Source: WQUF01 sp031549885 (GTDB lineage Bacteria; Bacillota; Clostridia; Clostridiales; Clostridiaceae). Taken from it: a DNA stretch of 25,310 bases. Position 1 is the stretch's first letter, and each line of letters begins with the position of its first letter. The position numbers were made by a program, and so were the translations under genes. This document shows positions 8,254 through 16,856 of this stretch, one piece after another. The stretch is from positions 1-25,310 of the forward strand of contig JAVBPD010000081.1 in NCBI GenBank assembly GCA_031549885.1, given 5' to 3'. A model generated the notes under the pieces. That model was not told the DNA's origin, did no database searches, and worked only from the letters and a program-made list of their open reading frames with translations.

Positions 8254-11200
8254 TTGATTTTAGTGAAAAATGATGCAAAAGAATATGATGCTAATTTTAT
8301 TAGTATTGATAATGGAGCAATAGATATTAGTGAGATTGAAGAAAATTTACTTAAATTAAGTTTTATCAAAGAATGCGTTGTCATTAAAAAGAAGAATAAA
8401 ATAAGAGAAAGCAATTTAGTAGCATTTGTAGTAAGCGATAAACTTATTTCTAAAGAAAAATTTGACTTAAATGAAATTCTTCCAAAGCATATGATTCCAA
8501 ATAAAATTATACAATTATCAAGTTTACCACATGATAAAAATGGCTTTATAGATTTAAAATTGTTAGAGTCAATTAATCTTGATGGTCATGATGACAAAAA
8601 AGCAAAGATTAATGTACATAAATATAAAAATAATAAATTATTGAATTTATCCATAGTAAACCCAGGAGATCTTTCTATATTTGATTTAAACGATGAACCA
8701 AAAACCCTTCTAGAAGCTTTTATTAATTCTGCTATAAAGCATAGCGAAAAAGGCATAACATTTATTGATGAGGATGGCAATAGAGAATTTTTAAGTTATA
8801 AAGAAATATTAGAAGAATCTGAAAAATGCCTTAAAGGATTAAGAGATTTAAATTTAAAGGCAAATGACAAGGTAATATTTCAATTTAATAATGATAAATA
8901 TTTTGTAATTACATTTTGGGCATGTATTTTAGGCGGATTTATCCCAACACCTATTACAGTGCCTAAAATATTTGAATATAAAACAAGTGAATCTGATATC
9001 ATTTATAATGTTTGGTCAACTCTTAGAAAACCATATATTTTTACAAACAATTCAATAAAAGAATCATTATTAGAATTATATAAAATATATGACATTGATG
9101 TTGAAAAAATCATAAATGTTGAAAACATCAAAAGTGATATTAAAGATAAACAGTATTGTAAATCCTCTCCCTGCGATGACGCAATTCTTTTGTTTACATC
9201 AGGAAGCACAGGAAATCCAAAAGGCATAGTTCAAAGTCATAATAGTCTTTTAACTCAAGTTATTTCATCTGTGAAGTGTTATAATTTCGCAAGTGAAGAT
9301 ATTTCTATTAATTGGATGCCTCTTGAGCATGTTGGCGGAATTATAATGTTCCATATTAGGGATGTGTATTTAGGAAAAAATCAAATTCAAGTAAGAACTC
9401 AATATGTGCTTAAAGATCCTGTAGTTTGGCTTGATTTAATTGATGAGTTTAAAGCAACCCATAGCTGGGCACCAAATTTTGCATTTTCACTAATAAATAA
9501 GGAAATTGATAATAAAAATATAAAAAATTGGGATTTAAGCTCTATGAAATTTTTAATAAATGGAGGAGAGCCAATAAACCCTAATACGGCGGTTAAGTTT
9601 TTAAATTCATTAAGTAAATATAATTTGCCTAATAATTCTATGGTAGCTGCATGGGGAATGGCTGAAACCTGTTCTGGGGTAATATATAACAATAATTTTT
9701 TACCTAATGATAAAGAAGAAATAAATTTTGTTAATTTAGGCAAGCCAATTTATTCAATGTCCATCAGAATATGCGATTTAAAAGGTAATATAGTAAAAGA
9801 AGGAGTAATTGGCAATCTCCAAGTAAAGGGAGATAATGTGTTTAAAAGGTATTACAATAACAATAAAGCCACTGAGGAAAGTTTTACAAAGGATGGCTGG
9901 TTTGATACTGGAGATTTAGGCTTTATAAAAAATGGATTGCTTACTTTAACTGGAAGGGCTAAAGAAATAATAATCATAAATGGAGTTAATTATAATGCAT
10001 CGGAAATTGAATATTTTGTAGAACAAGTTCAAGGAGTTAAACCTACATTTGCTGCAGTTTGTGCAGTTAGAAGTGAAAATTCAGATACTGATGAACTTGC
10101 AATATTTTATAATTCTATATTTAAAAATGATGATGAAATTATAAATCAAATTAAATGCATAAAGGAAACTATATTTAATAAAATTGGAATTATTGCAAAC
10201 TATATCTTGCCTTTAGATGAAACAAAAATACCTAAAACAAATATAGGAAAGATACAGAGAACTAAACTGAGCAATAATTTTAACTCTGGATATTATGATG
10301 AGTTAATAAATAGTATTAATTTAATTTTAAAAGATAATGCTGACAATATATCTTATGATTTAGAAACAGATACCCAAGAAGGGCTTGCAAAAATTTGGTG
10401 TGAGATTTTAAATATAAAGAATGTAGGATTAAATTCAAATTTCTTTGAACTTGGAGGACATTCTATAAATGCTACAAAATTAATATCTAAAATATATAAT
10501 GAATTTAATGTAAAAATTCCCCTTAAAAGCGTGTTTCAAAATGCTAGTTTAAAGTTATTAGCAAATGAAATTGATAAATCTTTAGAAAAAGATTCTGTAA
10601 ATTATTCTATACCTATAATAGGGAAAAAATGGCATTACGAAATATCCTCTGCTCAACAAAGGATGTATTTTTTATCCACAATAGAGGAAGGGAAAAATAA
10701 TTACAATATATTAGGGGCATGGGAAATTGAAGGAGAATTTAATGTAAGTTTATTAAATAAAGCTTTTAATATAGTTATTAATAGGCATGATTCTGTTAGA
10801 GCAGTTTTTAAATTAATAGATGGGGAGCCTGTGCAAATTATTAAAGATAATGTAATAGTGCCAGTTGGTATAATAGATTTAACTGAAGTTCCTCATGAGA
10901 AAAAAGATAAAAACATTGAAGAAATAATAACTGGTGAATTTAATGTAACATATGATCTTGAAAATGGCCCACTTATAAGGTGTACAATAATTAAAAAGGA
11001 AGAAAATTTACATATTTTATTGCTGGGACAACATCATTTAATAAGCGATGGTTGGTCTTTAAATATAATTTTAAATGAATTAAGTGAAATTTATAATGGG
11101 TTAAAAGAGCGCAAAGAAGTTAATTTAAAACCACTTAAAGTATCTATAACAGATTTTATAAATTGGCAAAATAAAATTTCTCATGATGAAGATAAAGAAT

Positions 11201-14200
11201 ATTGGATGAATAAGTTAACTGGTGATTTAAAAGAATTAAATTTACCATTTGATAAAAATATATCTTCATCAAATGAATATGATGGAAAATCTATTGAATT
11301 TGAAATTGAAAATAATTTATATAATAAATTAATTAAATTTAATAGAGAAAATGAAGTGACTATGTTTATGACGCTTCTTACTGCATTTAATTTAATGCTC
11401 AGCAGGCTAACTGGAGAAAGCGATATAGTTATTGGAGCTCCAATGGATGGAAGAAGTTATGATGAATGCAAAGATCTAGTAGGCATGTTTGTAAATTCTG
11501 TTCCAATAAGGACAAGCTTTTCATTATATGAGACTTTTCAAGAATTGTTAAAGAAGGTAAAAGAAAGCACAATAGAGGCATATAGCCACCAAGATTATCC
11601 GCTTAATAAAATAGTGGAGGATTTAAAAATAGATAGAAATTTAAGTAGAGCTCCTATTTTTCAAGTGATGATGGTATATATGAATATGCCACTTAAAATA
11701 CATATTAATGGAAGCAGCGTAAAACAAAGATTTGTAAAACAAGGAGTATCGCAGTTTGATTTATTGTTAAACATTTTTGATGATGAAAAATTAAAAATTA
11801 ATTTTGGCTATAATGCTAATTTATTTAATGAAAGTACGATTAATAGATGGAAAAATCATTTTATTGTTATTTTAAATGAAATAATAAATTGCAAAGATAA
11901 AAGTTTATCAGAAATAAATGTTTTAACAAATGAAGAAAGGGAAGAAATTTTAAAAATAAACGATACAAAAGCTTACTTTCCAGAGCATAAGAGCCTTCAA
12001 GAAATATTTAAAGAAACATCTAAAGAATTTGAAAATAAAGTAGCAATATCTTTTAAAAATGAAAAAGTAACTTATAAAGAATTAGATTCAAAATCTGATG
12101 CAATTGCAAAATTATTAATAGATAAGGGTATTAAATGCGGTGAAATAGTTGGAATATTAGCAGATCGCTCAACTTTGACAATTGCTTCTATTATAGCAAT
12201 AATAAAAGCAGGGGGAGCATATTTGCCAATAAATAAAAAGCTTCCAGATGCTGTTATAGACCATATGTTAAAAGAAACTAAGCTTAAGATTATTTTAGGT
12301 GAAGATGAAGAATTTTTTAAGAAGTTTAAATCATATGATTTTATAAATTTGAATAATATACCTTTTTTAAGTGATACAAAATTTAAGTTGCCTAGTTTTT
12401 TATCAGATTTAGCTTATATAATGTATACATCAGGAAGCACTGGAAAACCAAAAGGGGTGCTTATAAGCCATAAGAATATTATTAAATTAGTTAAAAATGC
12501 TAATTTTTTGGATTTTAATAGCGAAAATGTGATGATTCAAACTACATCTTACACCTTTGATCCATCTACTCTTGAAATATGGGGAGCTCTTTTAAATGGA
12601 ATGAGGCTTCATATTATTGATGAAGAAACACTGCTTGATGTAGAAAAGTTAAAACTAGAAATGCATAAAGAAAAAGTTACTATTATGGTTACAAGTACAT
12701 CGCTTTTTAATCAATTAGTTGATCAAGATGGAGCTTTATTTAATGATTTAAAGCATATTTCCGTTGGTGGAGATATAGCATCTTTTAAGCATATGAGTAA
12801 AGTTTTTAAAAATAATCCAAAAATAAATTTATTTAATGCTTATGGTCCAACAGAAAATACAGCCATTTCAACTGTATATAGAATATGTGAAAATACGTGT
12901 GAAAATATCCCAATTGGAAAGCCAATTGCTAATTCAAAAGCATATATTTTGGATAAGTATAATAACCTTCAACCTATTGGTGTAATAGGAGAATTATGCG
13001 TAGGAGGGGATGGAGTAGCAAAGGGTTATTTAAACCCAAATGAAGCTTTAAAGGAAAGATTTATTCATTCTCCATTTGAAGAAGGTGATATTTTATATAA
13101 AACTGGCGATTACGCTAAATTAAATGAAGATGGCAATATCCAGTATGTATGTAGAATAGATAACCAAGTTAAAATAAGAGGAATTAGAATAGAAATTGAG
13201 GCAATTATAAATATTTTAAAAGCAAATAATAAAATAAATGATGTTTGTGTTTTAGTTAAAAATGATAATGGAAATAAGTATTTAACAGCATATGTAATTA
13301 AGAATTCTAAAGTTTCAAAAGAAGATTTGATGGATTATGCAAAAGAAAATTTGCCAGATTATATGATGCCTTCTAAATATATATTTGTAGATTCATTTCC
13401 TCTTAATGTTAATGGAAAAATTGATTTTTCTAAGTTAAAAGATATTGAGGAAGAGAAAACTAAGAAAGAAGAAAATTTACCCTTAACTTTGCTTGAAAAA
13501 ACCATATTAGATGTTTTTCATGAAGCTTTAAACTCTAAAGAAATAACAGTTTCAGATTCATTTTTTGATTTTGGAGGCAACTCCCTTCTTAGCATAAAGG
13601 TGGTTTCAAACCTTAAAAAAATGAACTTAAAAGTAGACCCTAAGATGTTATTTATGAATAAATCTGCAAGAGAGCTTGCAAAAGCTATTGATAATACAGC
13701 TATGGTTTCTGAAACAGTAAAATTTATGGGACGAGTATTAAAGCAAAGATTTCTAAGGTTTAAAAAATCTCCAAAGGATTATCTAATTAAACTAAAAAAC
13801 GGCTCAGATTATGAAAGCAGAATAATATTAGCGCCTCCTGCAGGGGGAAATATATTAAACTATATTGATTTTGCAAAGCATTTTGATAAATCAAGAAGCG
13901 TTTATGGGCTTCAGTATCCAGGATTATTTGATGATGAAACGCCAAGGTATTTAGAATATGATGAGCTTGTAAATTTATTTATAAAGTCAATTAAGGGCAC
14001 TTTCAGACCTGGAAAAGATTTTATTGGTGGGTATTCTTTTGGAGGAAATCTAGCTTTTGGAATATGCGCAGAGCTAATTAAACAAGGAAAAGCTCCAAAA
14101 GGTTTATTAATATTAGATTCATTGCCTGCAACTAAAGAATTAATAGAAAATGAATATATAACACCTGAAGAAGATGAAAAAAACAATATATTAATCCTCA

Positions 14201-14592
14201 CAGGCAATGAAGGTGCTATTTCACAGGAAGAATTAAAACATCTTTCTATTAAGGAAATATTTGAAATAGTAATCAATAAATTTGAAATAAATAAAAGAAT
14301 TAAAAGGTTAATAAGCGATAAATATTTAGATAAATTTATAAACGTGTATTTAAATAGTGTACTTATGGCAAAAAAAGCTATCATTGAAAAAACTAAGTTA
14401 GATATCCCAATTATAATATTTAAAACACAAGCTCATTCAGAGAATGTAATAAAAGTATTTTTTAATTGGCAAGATTATAGCAGTAAAACATGTGAATATA
14501 TAGATATTGCCGGAAATCATGCATCCTTATTTAAAATGCCATATGTAAAAGAACTAGCTGATAAAGTTGAAAGTTGTATAAATAAATTATGA
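8254..14592 (+). CDS. Dimodular nonribosomal peptide synthetase: (A-C)-A-T-C-A-T-TE
   Basis: A 2112-residue cytoplasmic synthetase. In order: a detached adenylation C-terminal subdomain (about 15-110); A1 (about 135-685; TSGSTGNPKG from 315, catalytic K666); carrier T1 (LGGHS, S737); condensation domain (about 790-1225; HHLISDG 927-933); A2 (about 1240-1735; TSGSTGKPKG from 1392, FDPS 1435-1438, K1722); carrier T2 (FGGNS, S1777); and a type I thioesterase (GYSFGG, S1928; probable D1955 and H2089). It activates two building blocks, condenses them and releases the product. A1 lacks the alpha-amine-binding Asp, so it should load a non-amino carboxylic acid. The start is uncertain: TTG at 8254 lies 3 bases after AAAGGA (8245-8250), while an in-frame GTG at 8263 lies 12 bases after it. 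Both carrier serines need phosphopantetheine, and an Sfp-type enzyme is encoded at about 19.5 kb. Confidence 0.9.
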   Translation: MILVKNDAKEYDANFISIDNGAIDISEIEENLLKLSFIKECVVIKKKNKIRESNLVAFVVSDKLISKEKFDLNEILPKHMIPNKIIQLSSLPHDKNGFIDLKLLESINLDGHDDKKAKINVHKYKNNKLLNLSIVNPGDLSIFDLNDEPKTLLEAFINSAIKHSEKGITFIDEDGNREFLSYKEILEESEKCLKGLRDLNLKANDKVIFQFNNDKYFVITFWACILGGFIPTPITVPKIFEYKTSESDIIYNVWSTLRKPYIFTNNSIKESLLELYKIYDIDVEKIINVENIKSDIKDKQYCKSSPCDDAILLFTSGSTGNPKGIVQSHNSLLTQVISSVKCYNFASEDISINWMPLEHVGGIIMFHIRDVYLGKNQIQVRTQYVLKDPVVWLDLIDEFKATHSWAPNFAFSLINKEIDNKNIKNWDLSSMKFLINGGEPINPNTAVKFLNSLSKYNLPNNSMVAAWGMAETCSGVIYNNNFLPNDKEEINFVNLGKPIYSMSIRICDLKGNIVKEGVIGNLQVKGDNVFKRYYNNNKATEESFTKDGWFDTGDLGFIKNGLLTLTGRAKEIIIINGVNYNASEIEYFVEQVQGVKPTFAAVCAVRSENSDTDELAIFYNSIFKNDDEIINQIKCIKETIFNKIGIIANYILPLDETKIPKTNIGKIQRTKLSNNFNSGYYDELINSINLILKDNADNISYDLETDTQEGLAKIWCEILNIKNVGLNSNFFELGGHSINATKLISKIYNEFNVKIPLKSVFQNASLKLLANEIDKSLEKDSVNYSIPIIGKKWHYEISSAQQRMYFLSTIEEGKNNYNILGAWEIEGEFNVSLLNKAFNIVINRHDSVRAVFKLIDGEPVQIIKDNVIVPVGIIDLTEVPHEKKDKNIEEIITGEFNVTYDLENGPLIRCTIIKKEENLHILLLGQHHLISDGWSLNIILNELSEIYNGLKERKEVNLKPLKVSITDFINWQNKISHDEDKEYWMNKLTGDLKELNLPFDKNISSSNEYDGKSIEFEIENNLYNKLIKFNRENEVTMFMTLLTAFNLMLSRLTGESDIVIGAPMDGRSYDECKDLVGMFVNSVPIRTSFSLYETFQELLKKVKESTIEAYSHQDYPLNKIVEDLKIDRNLSRAPIFQVMMVYMNMPLKIHINGSSVKQRFVKQGVSQFDLLLNIFDDEKLKINFGYNANLFNESTINRWKNHFIVILNEIINCKDKSLSEINVLTNEEREEILKINDTKAYFPEHKSLQEIFKETSKEFENKVAISFKNEKVTYKELDSKSDAIAKLLIDKGIKCGEIVGILADRSTLTIASIIAIIKAGGAYLPINKKLPDAVIDHMLKETKLKIILGEDEEFFKKFKSYDFINLNNIPFLSDTKFKLPSFLSDLAYIMYTSGSTGKPKGVLISHKNIIKLVKNANFLDFNSENVMIQTTSYTFDPSTLEIWGALLNGMRLHIIDEETLLDVEKLKLEMHKEKVTIMVTSTSLFNQLVDQDGALFNDLKHISVGGDIASFKHMSKVFKNNPKINLFNAYGPTENTAISTVYRICENTCENIPIGKPIANSKAYILDKYNNLQPIGVIGELCVGGDGVAKGYLNPNEALKERFIHSPFEEGDILYKTGDYAKLNEDGNIQYVCRIDNQVKIRGIRIEIEAIINILKANNKINDVCVLVKNDNGNKYLTAYVIKNSKVSKEDLMDYAKENLPDYMMPSKYIFVDSFPLNVNGKIDFSKLKDIEEEKTKKEENLPLTLLEKTILDVFHEALNSKEITVSDSFFDFGGNSLLSIKVVSNLKKMNLKVDPKMLFMNKSARELAKAIDNTAMVSETVKFMGRVLKQRFLRFKKSPKDYLIKLKNGSDYESRIILAPPAGGNILNYIDFAKHFDKSRSVYGLQYPGLFDDETPRYLEYDELVNLFIKSIKGTFRPGKDFIGGYSFGGNLAFGICAELIKQGKAPKGLLILDSLPATKELIENEYITPEEDEKNNILILTGNEGAISQEELKHLSIKEIFEIVINKFEINKRIKRLISDKYLDKFINVYLNSVLMAKKAIIEKTKLDIPIIIFKTQAHSENVIKVFFNWQDYSSKTCEYIDIAGNHASLFKMPYVKELADKVESCINKL
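8290..8583 (+). other. NRPS domain: orphan, degenerate A-domain C-terminal subdomain
   Basis: Residues about 13-110 run like the AMP-binding C-terminal subdomain: an ISEIEENLLK opening, VVIKK and LVAFVV strands, then ILPKHMIPNKII and the A10-like NGFID (96-100). The catalytic Lys of NGKID is Phe98 here, so this copy should be inactive. It precedes a complete A1 domain that has its own C-terminal subdomain. Confidence 0.7.
8656..10578 (+). other. NRPS domains: loading adenylation/acyl-ligase A1 plus carrier T1
   Basis: A1 has the AMP-loop TSGSTG (from 315), INWMPLEHVGG (352-362) where amino-acid A domains have FDxS, GMAET near 469, WFDTGD, and PKTNIGKIQR with K666. The Asp that binds an alpha-amino group is absent, as in loading ligases for fatty, aryl or hydroxy acids. 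T1 is about residues 700-775, with S737 in LGGHS. Confidence 0.75.
10621..11928 (+). other. NRPS domain: condensation domain
   Basis: C1-like SSAQQRMYFL opens the domain, HHLISDGWS (927-935) carries the catalytic second His and Asp932, and SHQDYPLNKIVEDL matches motif C5. It looks like an LCL or starter-type C domain and not an epimerase. The upstream A1 substrate argues for the starter type. Confidence 0.8.
11971..13698 (+). other. NRPS domains: adenylation A2 plus carrier T2
   Basis: A2 has all core motifs: TSGSTGKPKG, FDPS, NAYGPTE (1528-1534), GELCVGG, YKTGD and NGKID (K1722). My manual pocket alignment to GrsA positions gives D1436, P1437, L1440, V1479, S1503, G1505, A1529, A1537, I1538, K1722. 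T2 has S1777 in FGGNS. Confidence 0.8.
13786..14577 (+). other. NRPS domain: terminal type I thioesterase
   Basis: An alpha/beta-hydrolase starting at ILAPPAGGN with nucleophile S1928 in GYSFGG. The probable triad partners are D1955 in LILDSLP and H2089 in GNHASLF. It should release the T2-bound product by hydrolysis or cyclisation. Confidence 0.85.
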
Positions 14593-14616
14593 TATGAAAT
14601 ACTCTGGAGGGGAAAT

Positions 14617-15834
14617 TTGGATTTTTTTGATATTGCAAGGTCTTCTTTAAAAAACATTTTACACAATAAAATGAGATCATTTTTAACTATGCTTGGAATC
14701 ATAATTGGAGTTTCATCAGTAATTGCAATTATGGCCTTAGGAGAAGGAAGTACAAATCAGATAGCAGGCGAGTTTGAGAAGATGGGTGCAAATAGCTTAG
14801 ATGTATCGGTAAATTTAGAAAAAGCCCAAAAATCAGACATGCTTACTATTGATGATGTAAAATTGATTTTAGAAAGTGATGAAAATATAGACTCTGTTTC
14901 ACCTCAAGATAAATTTACAGGAAAAGTTTCAACAAACGGCAAAAATGAAACATGTTATGTAAACTTTGTAAATGAAAATTTTTTAAACATAGGTGGAATA
15001 AATATATTCTATGGAAAGTTTTTTAATAAAGGTGAATATGAAGATAAGAAACCATATATAGTTTTAGATTCAATTTCATGTAAAAAACTATTTAACACTC
15101 TAGATGTAGTTGGAAAAACAGTTAAGGTAAAGGTAGACAAAGATGCTAAAGAATTAATTATTTGTGGCGTTTTTGATGTAAGTCCTTATTTTTCAGGCCT
15201 TGGTTCTATAGCAGATTCTTTAGATATGCCAGGAATTGCATTTATTCCATTTTCAATTAAAGATGATTTAAGTGTTGAGGGTAATTATTCATCTAAAATA
15301 TCGGCTATATTAAGTGATATGTCTAAGGAACATGAAGTTTCAGATAATATTACAAAAGTGCTTTCTATTAAACACAAGAATATTGGGAAAAATATGTATA
15401 TTATTGAAAGAACAAGTAAACAAAATTCAGGCTTTAGAAATGTTTTAAGCATAGTTACTGTTCTCACAACTTCAGTTGCAACTATATCCCTTATGGTAGG
15501 AGGTGTAGGTGTTATGAATATAATGTTTGTGTCTGTTTCAGAAAGGGTAAGAGAAATAGGAACAAGAAAAGCTTTAGGGGCTACAGGGTTTGATATTATG
15601 AAGCAATTTCTTATGGAAGCTACAATAATATGCTCTATAGGAGGATTAACAGGCTTAATTTTAGGGCTCATAACATCGTTTATCATAAGCAAGATTACAG
15701 GATTAGAGGCTTCACCAAATATACTAAGCATAATTATATCCATTGCATCTTCGTCATTAACAGGTATATTTTTTGGATTATATCCTGCTAAAAAAGCTTC
15801 AGATTTAAATCCTATTGATTCACTTAGAATATAA
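14617..15834 (+). CDS. MacB/FtsX-type ABC transporter permease
   Basis: A 405-residue permease of the MacB class. TM1 follows the typical MRSFLTMLGIIIGVSSVIAI opening (about 21-40); a periplasmic-type extracellular domain spans roughly 45-265. Three C-terminal helices follow with the FtsX signature MVGGVGVMNIMFVSVSERVREIGTRKALGAT, and the protein ends at PAKKASDLNPIDSLRI. The length is near the family norm for a stand-alone permease. TTG at 14617 is chosen because GGAGGGG (14606-14612) lies 4 bases upstream. It begins 24 bases after the NRPS stop, so the two are very likely co-transcribed; export of the NRPS product, or resistance to it, is the natural guess. The cognate ATPase and any membrane-fusion protein are not in the window. 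Confidence 0.85.
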   Translation: MDFFDIARSSLKNILHNKMRSFLTMLGIIIGVSSVIAIMALGEGSTNQIAGEFEKMGANSLDVSVNLEKAQKSDMLTIDDVKLILESDENIDSVSPQDKFTGKVSTNGKNETCYVNFVNENFLNIGGINIFYGKFFNKGEYEDKKPYIVLDSISCKKLFNTLDVVGKTVKVKVDKDAKELIICGVFDVSPYFSGLGSIADSLDMPGIAFIPFSIKDDLSVEGNYSSKISAILSDMSKEHEVSDNITKVLSIKHKNIGKNMYIIERTSKQNSGFRNVLSIVTVLTTSVATISLMVGGVGVMNIMFVSVSERVREIGTRKALGATGFDIMKQFLMEATIICSIGGLTGLILGLITSFIISKITGLEASPNILSIIISIASSSLTGIFFGLYPAKKASDLNPIDSLRI

Positions 15835-15876
15835 AAAAATGAGCTATTTGCCAGTGAGCAATGGCTCATTTTTTTA
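15834..15876 (+). terminator. Intrinsic terminator of the NRPS-permease unit
   Basis: AAAAAATGAGC at the left pairs with GCTCATTTTTT at the right, and imperfect inner pairing extends the stem (ATTTGC with GCAAT). The right arm runs into the T-tract. The flanking A run suggests it could work in both directions. Confidence 0.85.
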
Positions 15877-15888
15877 TGTATATTATTA

Positions 15889-15920
15889 TTGACAATAGCA
15901 TATTATATTACGTATAATAT
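15889..15920 (+). promoter_or_regulatory. PadR-unit promoter with overlapping dyad operator
   Basis: Consensus TTGACA (15889-15894) and TATAAT (15913-15918) are 18 bases apart. A perfect inverted repeat, ATATTATA (15900-15907) and TATAATAT (15913-15920) around TTACG, covers the spacer and -10 box. It is a good candidate autoregulatory site for the PadR protein encoded about 40 bases downstream. Confidence 0.65.
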
Positions 15921-15958
15921 ATATAAATTAATAATATTAATTTAAGAGGAGGATGAGA

Positions 15959-16279
15959 ATGGTTTTTCAATTAGGAACATCTTTGCTTGATGCCTGTGTT
16001 TTAGCTATCCTTTCAGATGGCGATACATATGGCTATGTTTTAACTCAAAATGTAAAAAAAGTTATAGATATATCAGAATCTACTTTATATCCAGTGCTTA
16101 GAAGATTGCAAAAGGAAAATTATTTATCAACCTATGACATGCAATTTCAAGGTCGCAATAGAAGATATTATAAAATTACAGATGTTGGAATGGATGCTTT
16201 AAAAAAGTATATTGAGAATTGGAATCTTTATAAAAATGAGGTAGATAAAATTTTATTAGGGGGGCTTAAAAATGAATAG
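15959..16279 (+). CDS. PadR-family transcriptional regulator
   Basis: A 106-residue winged-helix repressor. The PadR signature is clear: LLDACVLAILSDGDTYGYVL (about 9-28), the recognition helix region SESTLYPVLRRLQKENYL, and the wing RNRRYYKITDVGMDALKKY. It has the short C-terminal helix of subfamily 2 PadR proteins, used for dimerisation. An ATG at 15953 directly abuts AGAGGAGG (15945-15952), so the ATG at 15959, 6 bases downstream, is the likely start. It overlaps the next gene by 8 bases. PadR linked to a HAAS protein and a DUF4097 protein is a recurring Firmicute cassette; the regulator probably controls its own operon through the dyad in its promoter. The inducer is unknown. Confidence 0.9.
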   Translation: MVFQLGTSLLDACVLAILSDGDTYGYVLTQNVKKVIDISESTLYPVLRRLQKENYLSTYDMQFQGRNRRYYKITDVGMDALKKYIENWNLYKNEVDKILLGGLKNE

Positions 16280-16856
16280 ATATGAGTTTATTGAAGAGTT
16301 AAAAGTTAAACTTAAAAGATTACCCTATGATGAAATAAAAAATGCAGTTGAATATTATGAAGAGTATTTTGATGATGCAGGTTTTGAAAATGAAAATAAA
16401 ATTATTGAAGAATTAGTCTCCCCATCAAAAGTAGCATCGGAAATAATTGCAGACTTTGCTATAAAGGATATGCAAATGTCAAAACCATCAGTTAAAAAAG
16501 GGTTATCTACTGTTTGGCTTGTTATACTTGCAATTTTTGCATCTCCTATTGCTTTGCCAATTGCTTTTGCAATTGTGGTAACTGTGTTTTCAGTAGTATT
16601 TGCAATGCTTTTAATAATATTTAGCTTTGGGATAGCAGGGTTAGCTTTAGCATTAGGAAGCATAGTTTGTTTAATTATGAGTTTTTCAATCATCATAAGA
16701 GAATTTGCTACTTCTATATTTTTTATAGGTGTTAGTTTTTTAATGTTTGGAGCAGGGATTGCACTTTTTACAACAATGGTTATTTTATCTAAAAAATGTT
16801 TTACATGGCTTGCAAGTTCATTAAGTAAATTTGTTAAAAGGAGGAATAAGCGTTGA
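16272..16856 (+). CDS. HAAS/DUF1700 domain membrane protein
   Basis: A 194-residue protein with a cytoplasmic HAAS (DUF1700-like) helical domain (about 1-65). Its hallmark is FIEELKVKLKRLPYDEIKNAVEYYEEYFDDAG, ending in LVSPSKVASEIIADF. Three or four closely packed hydrophobic helices follow (about 80-185), with a basic C-terminal tail. In related cassettes the HAAS domain is proposed to sense or transmit signals between a PadR regulator and the membrane; the biochemical role is not established. GGGGGG (about 16259-16264) lies upstream of the ATG. The stop overlaps the start of the DUF4097 gene (TTGA), so all three genes are co-translated. Confidence 0.85.
   Translation: MNRYEFIEELKVKLKRLPYDEIKNAVEYYEEYFDDAGFENENKIIEELVSPSKVASEIIADFAIKDMQMSKPSVKKGLSTVWLVILAIFASPIALPIAFAIVVTVFSVVFAMLLIIFSFGIAGLALALGSIVCLIMSFSIIIREFATSIFFIGVSFLMFGAGIALFTTMVILSKKCFTWLASSLSKFVKRRNKR

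Noticed and set aside
8254..8655. Frameshift or separate gene explanation for the N-terminal A-domain fragment of the NRPS
   Set aside because: The frame is continuous into A1 with no stop, and no missing N-subdomain is readable in any frame upstream, where only terminator and promoter sequence are present.
13911..14384. Minus-strand open frame (157 codons) inside the NRPS thioesterase
   Set aside because: It is antisense to a conserved thioesterase domain with an intact catalytic motif. Its composition is that of a low-GC shadow frame.
15285..15869. Long minus-strand open frame (194 codons) opposite the permease gene
   Set aside because: It lies in the shadow of a gene with full MacB/FtsX signatures, begins inside the terminator, has no binding site and shows no recognisable domain.
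16355..16696. Minus-strand open frame opposite the HAAS membrane protein
   Set aside because: The plus-strand gene is supported by family signature, start signals and operon overlap; the minus frame has none.
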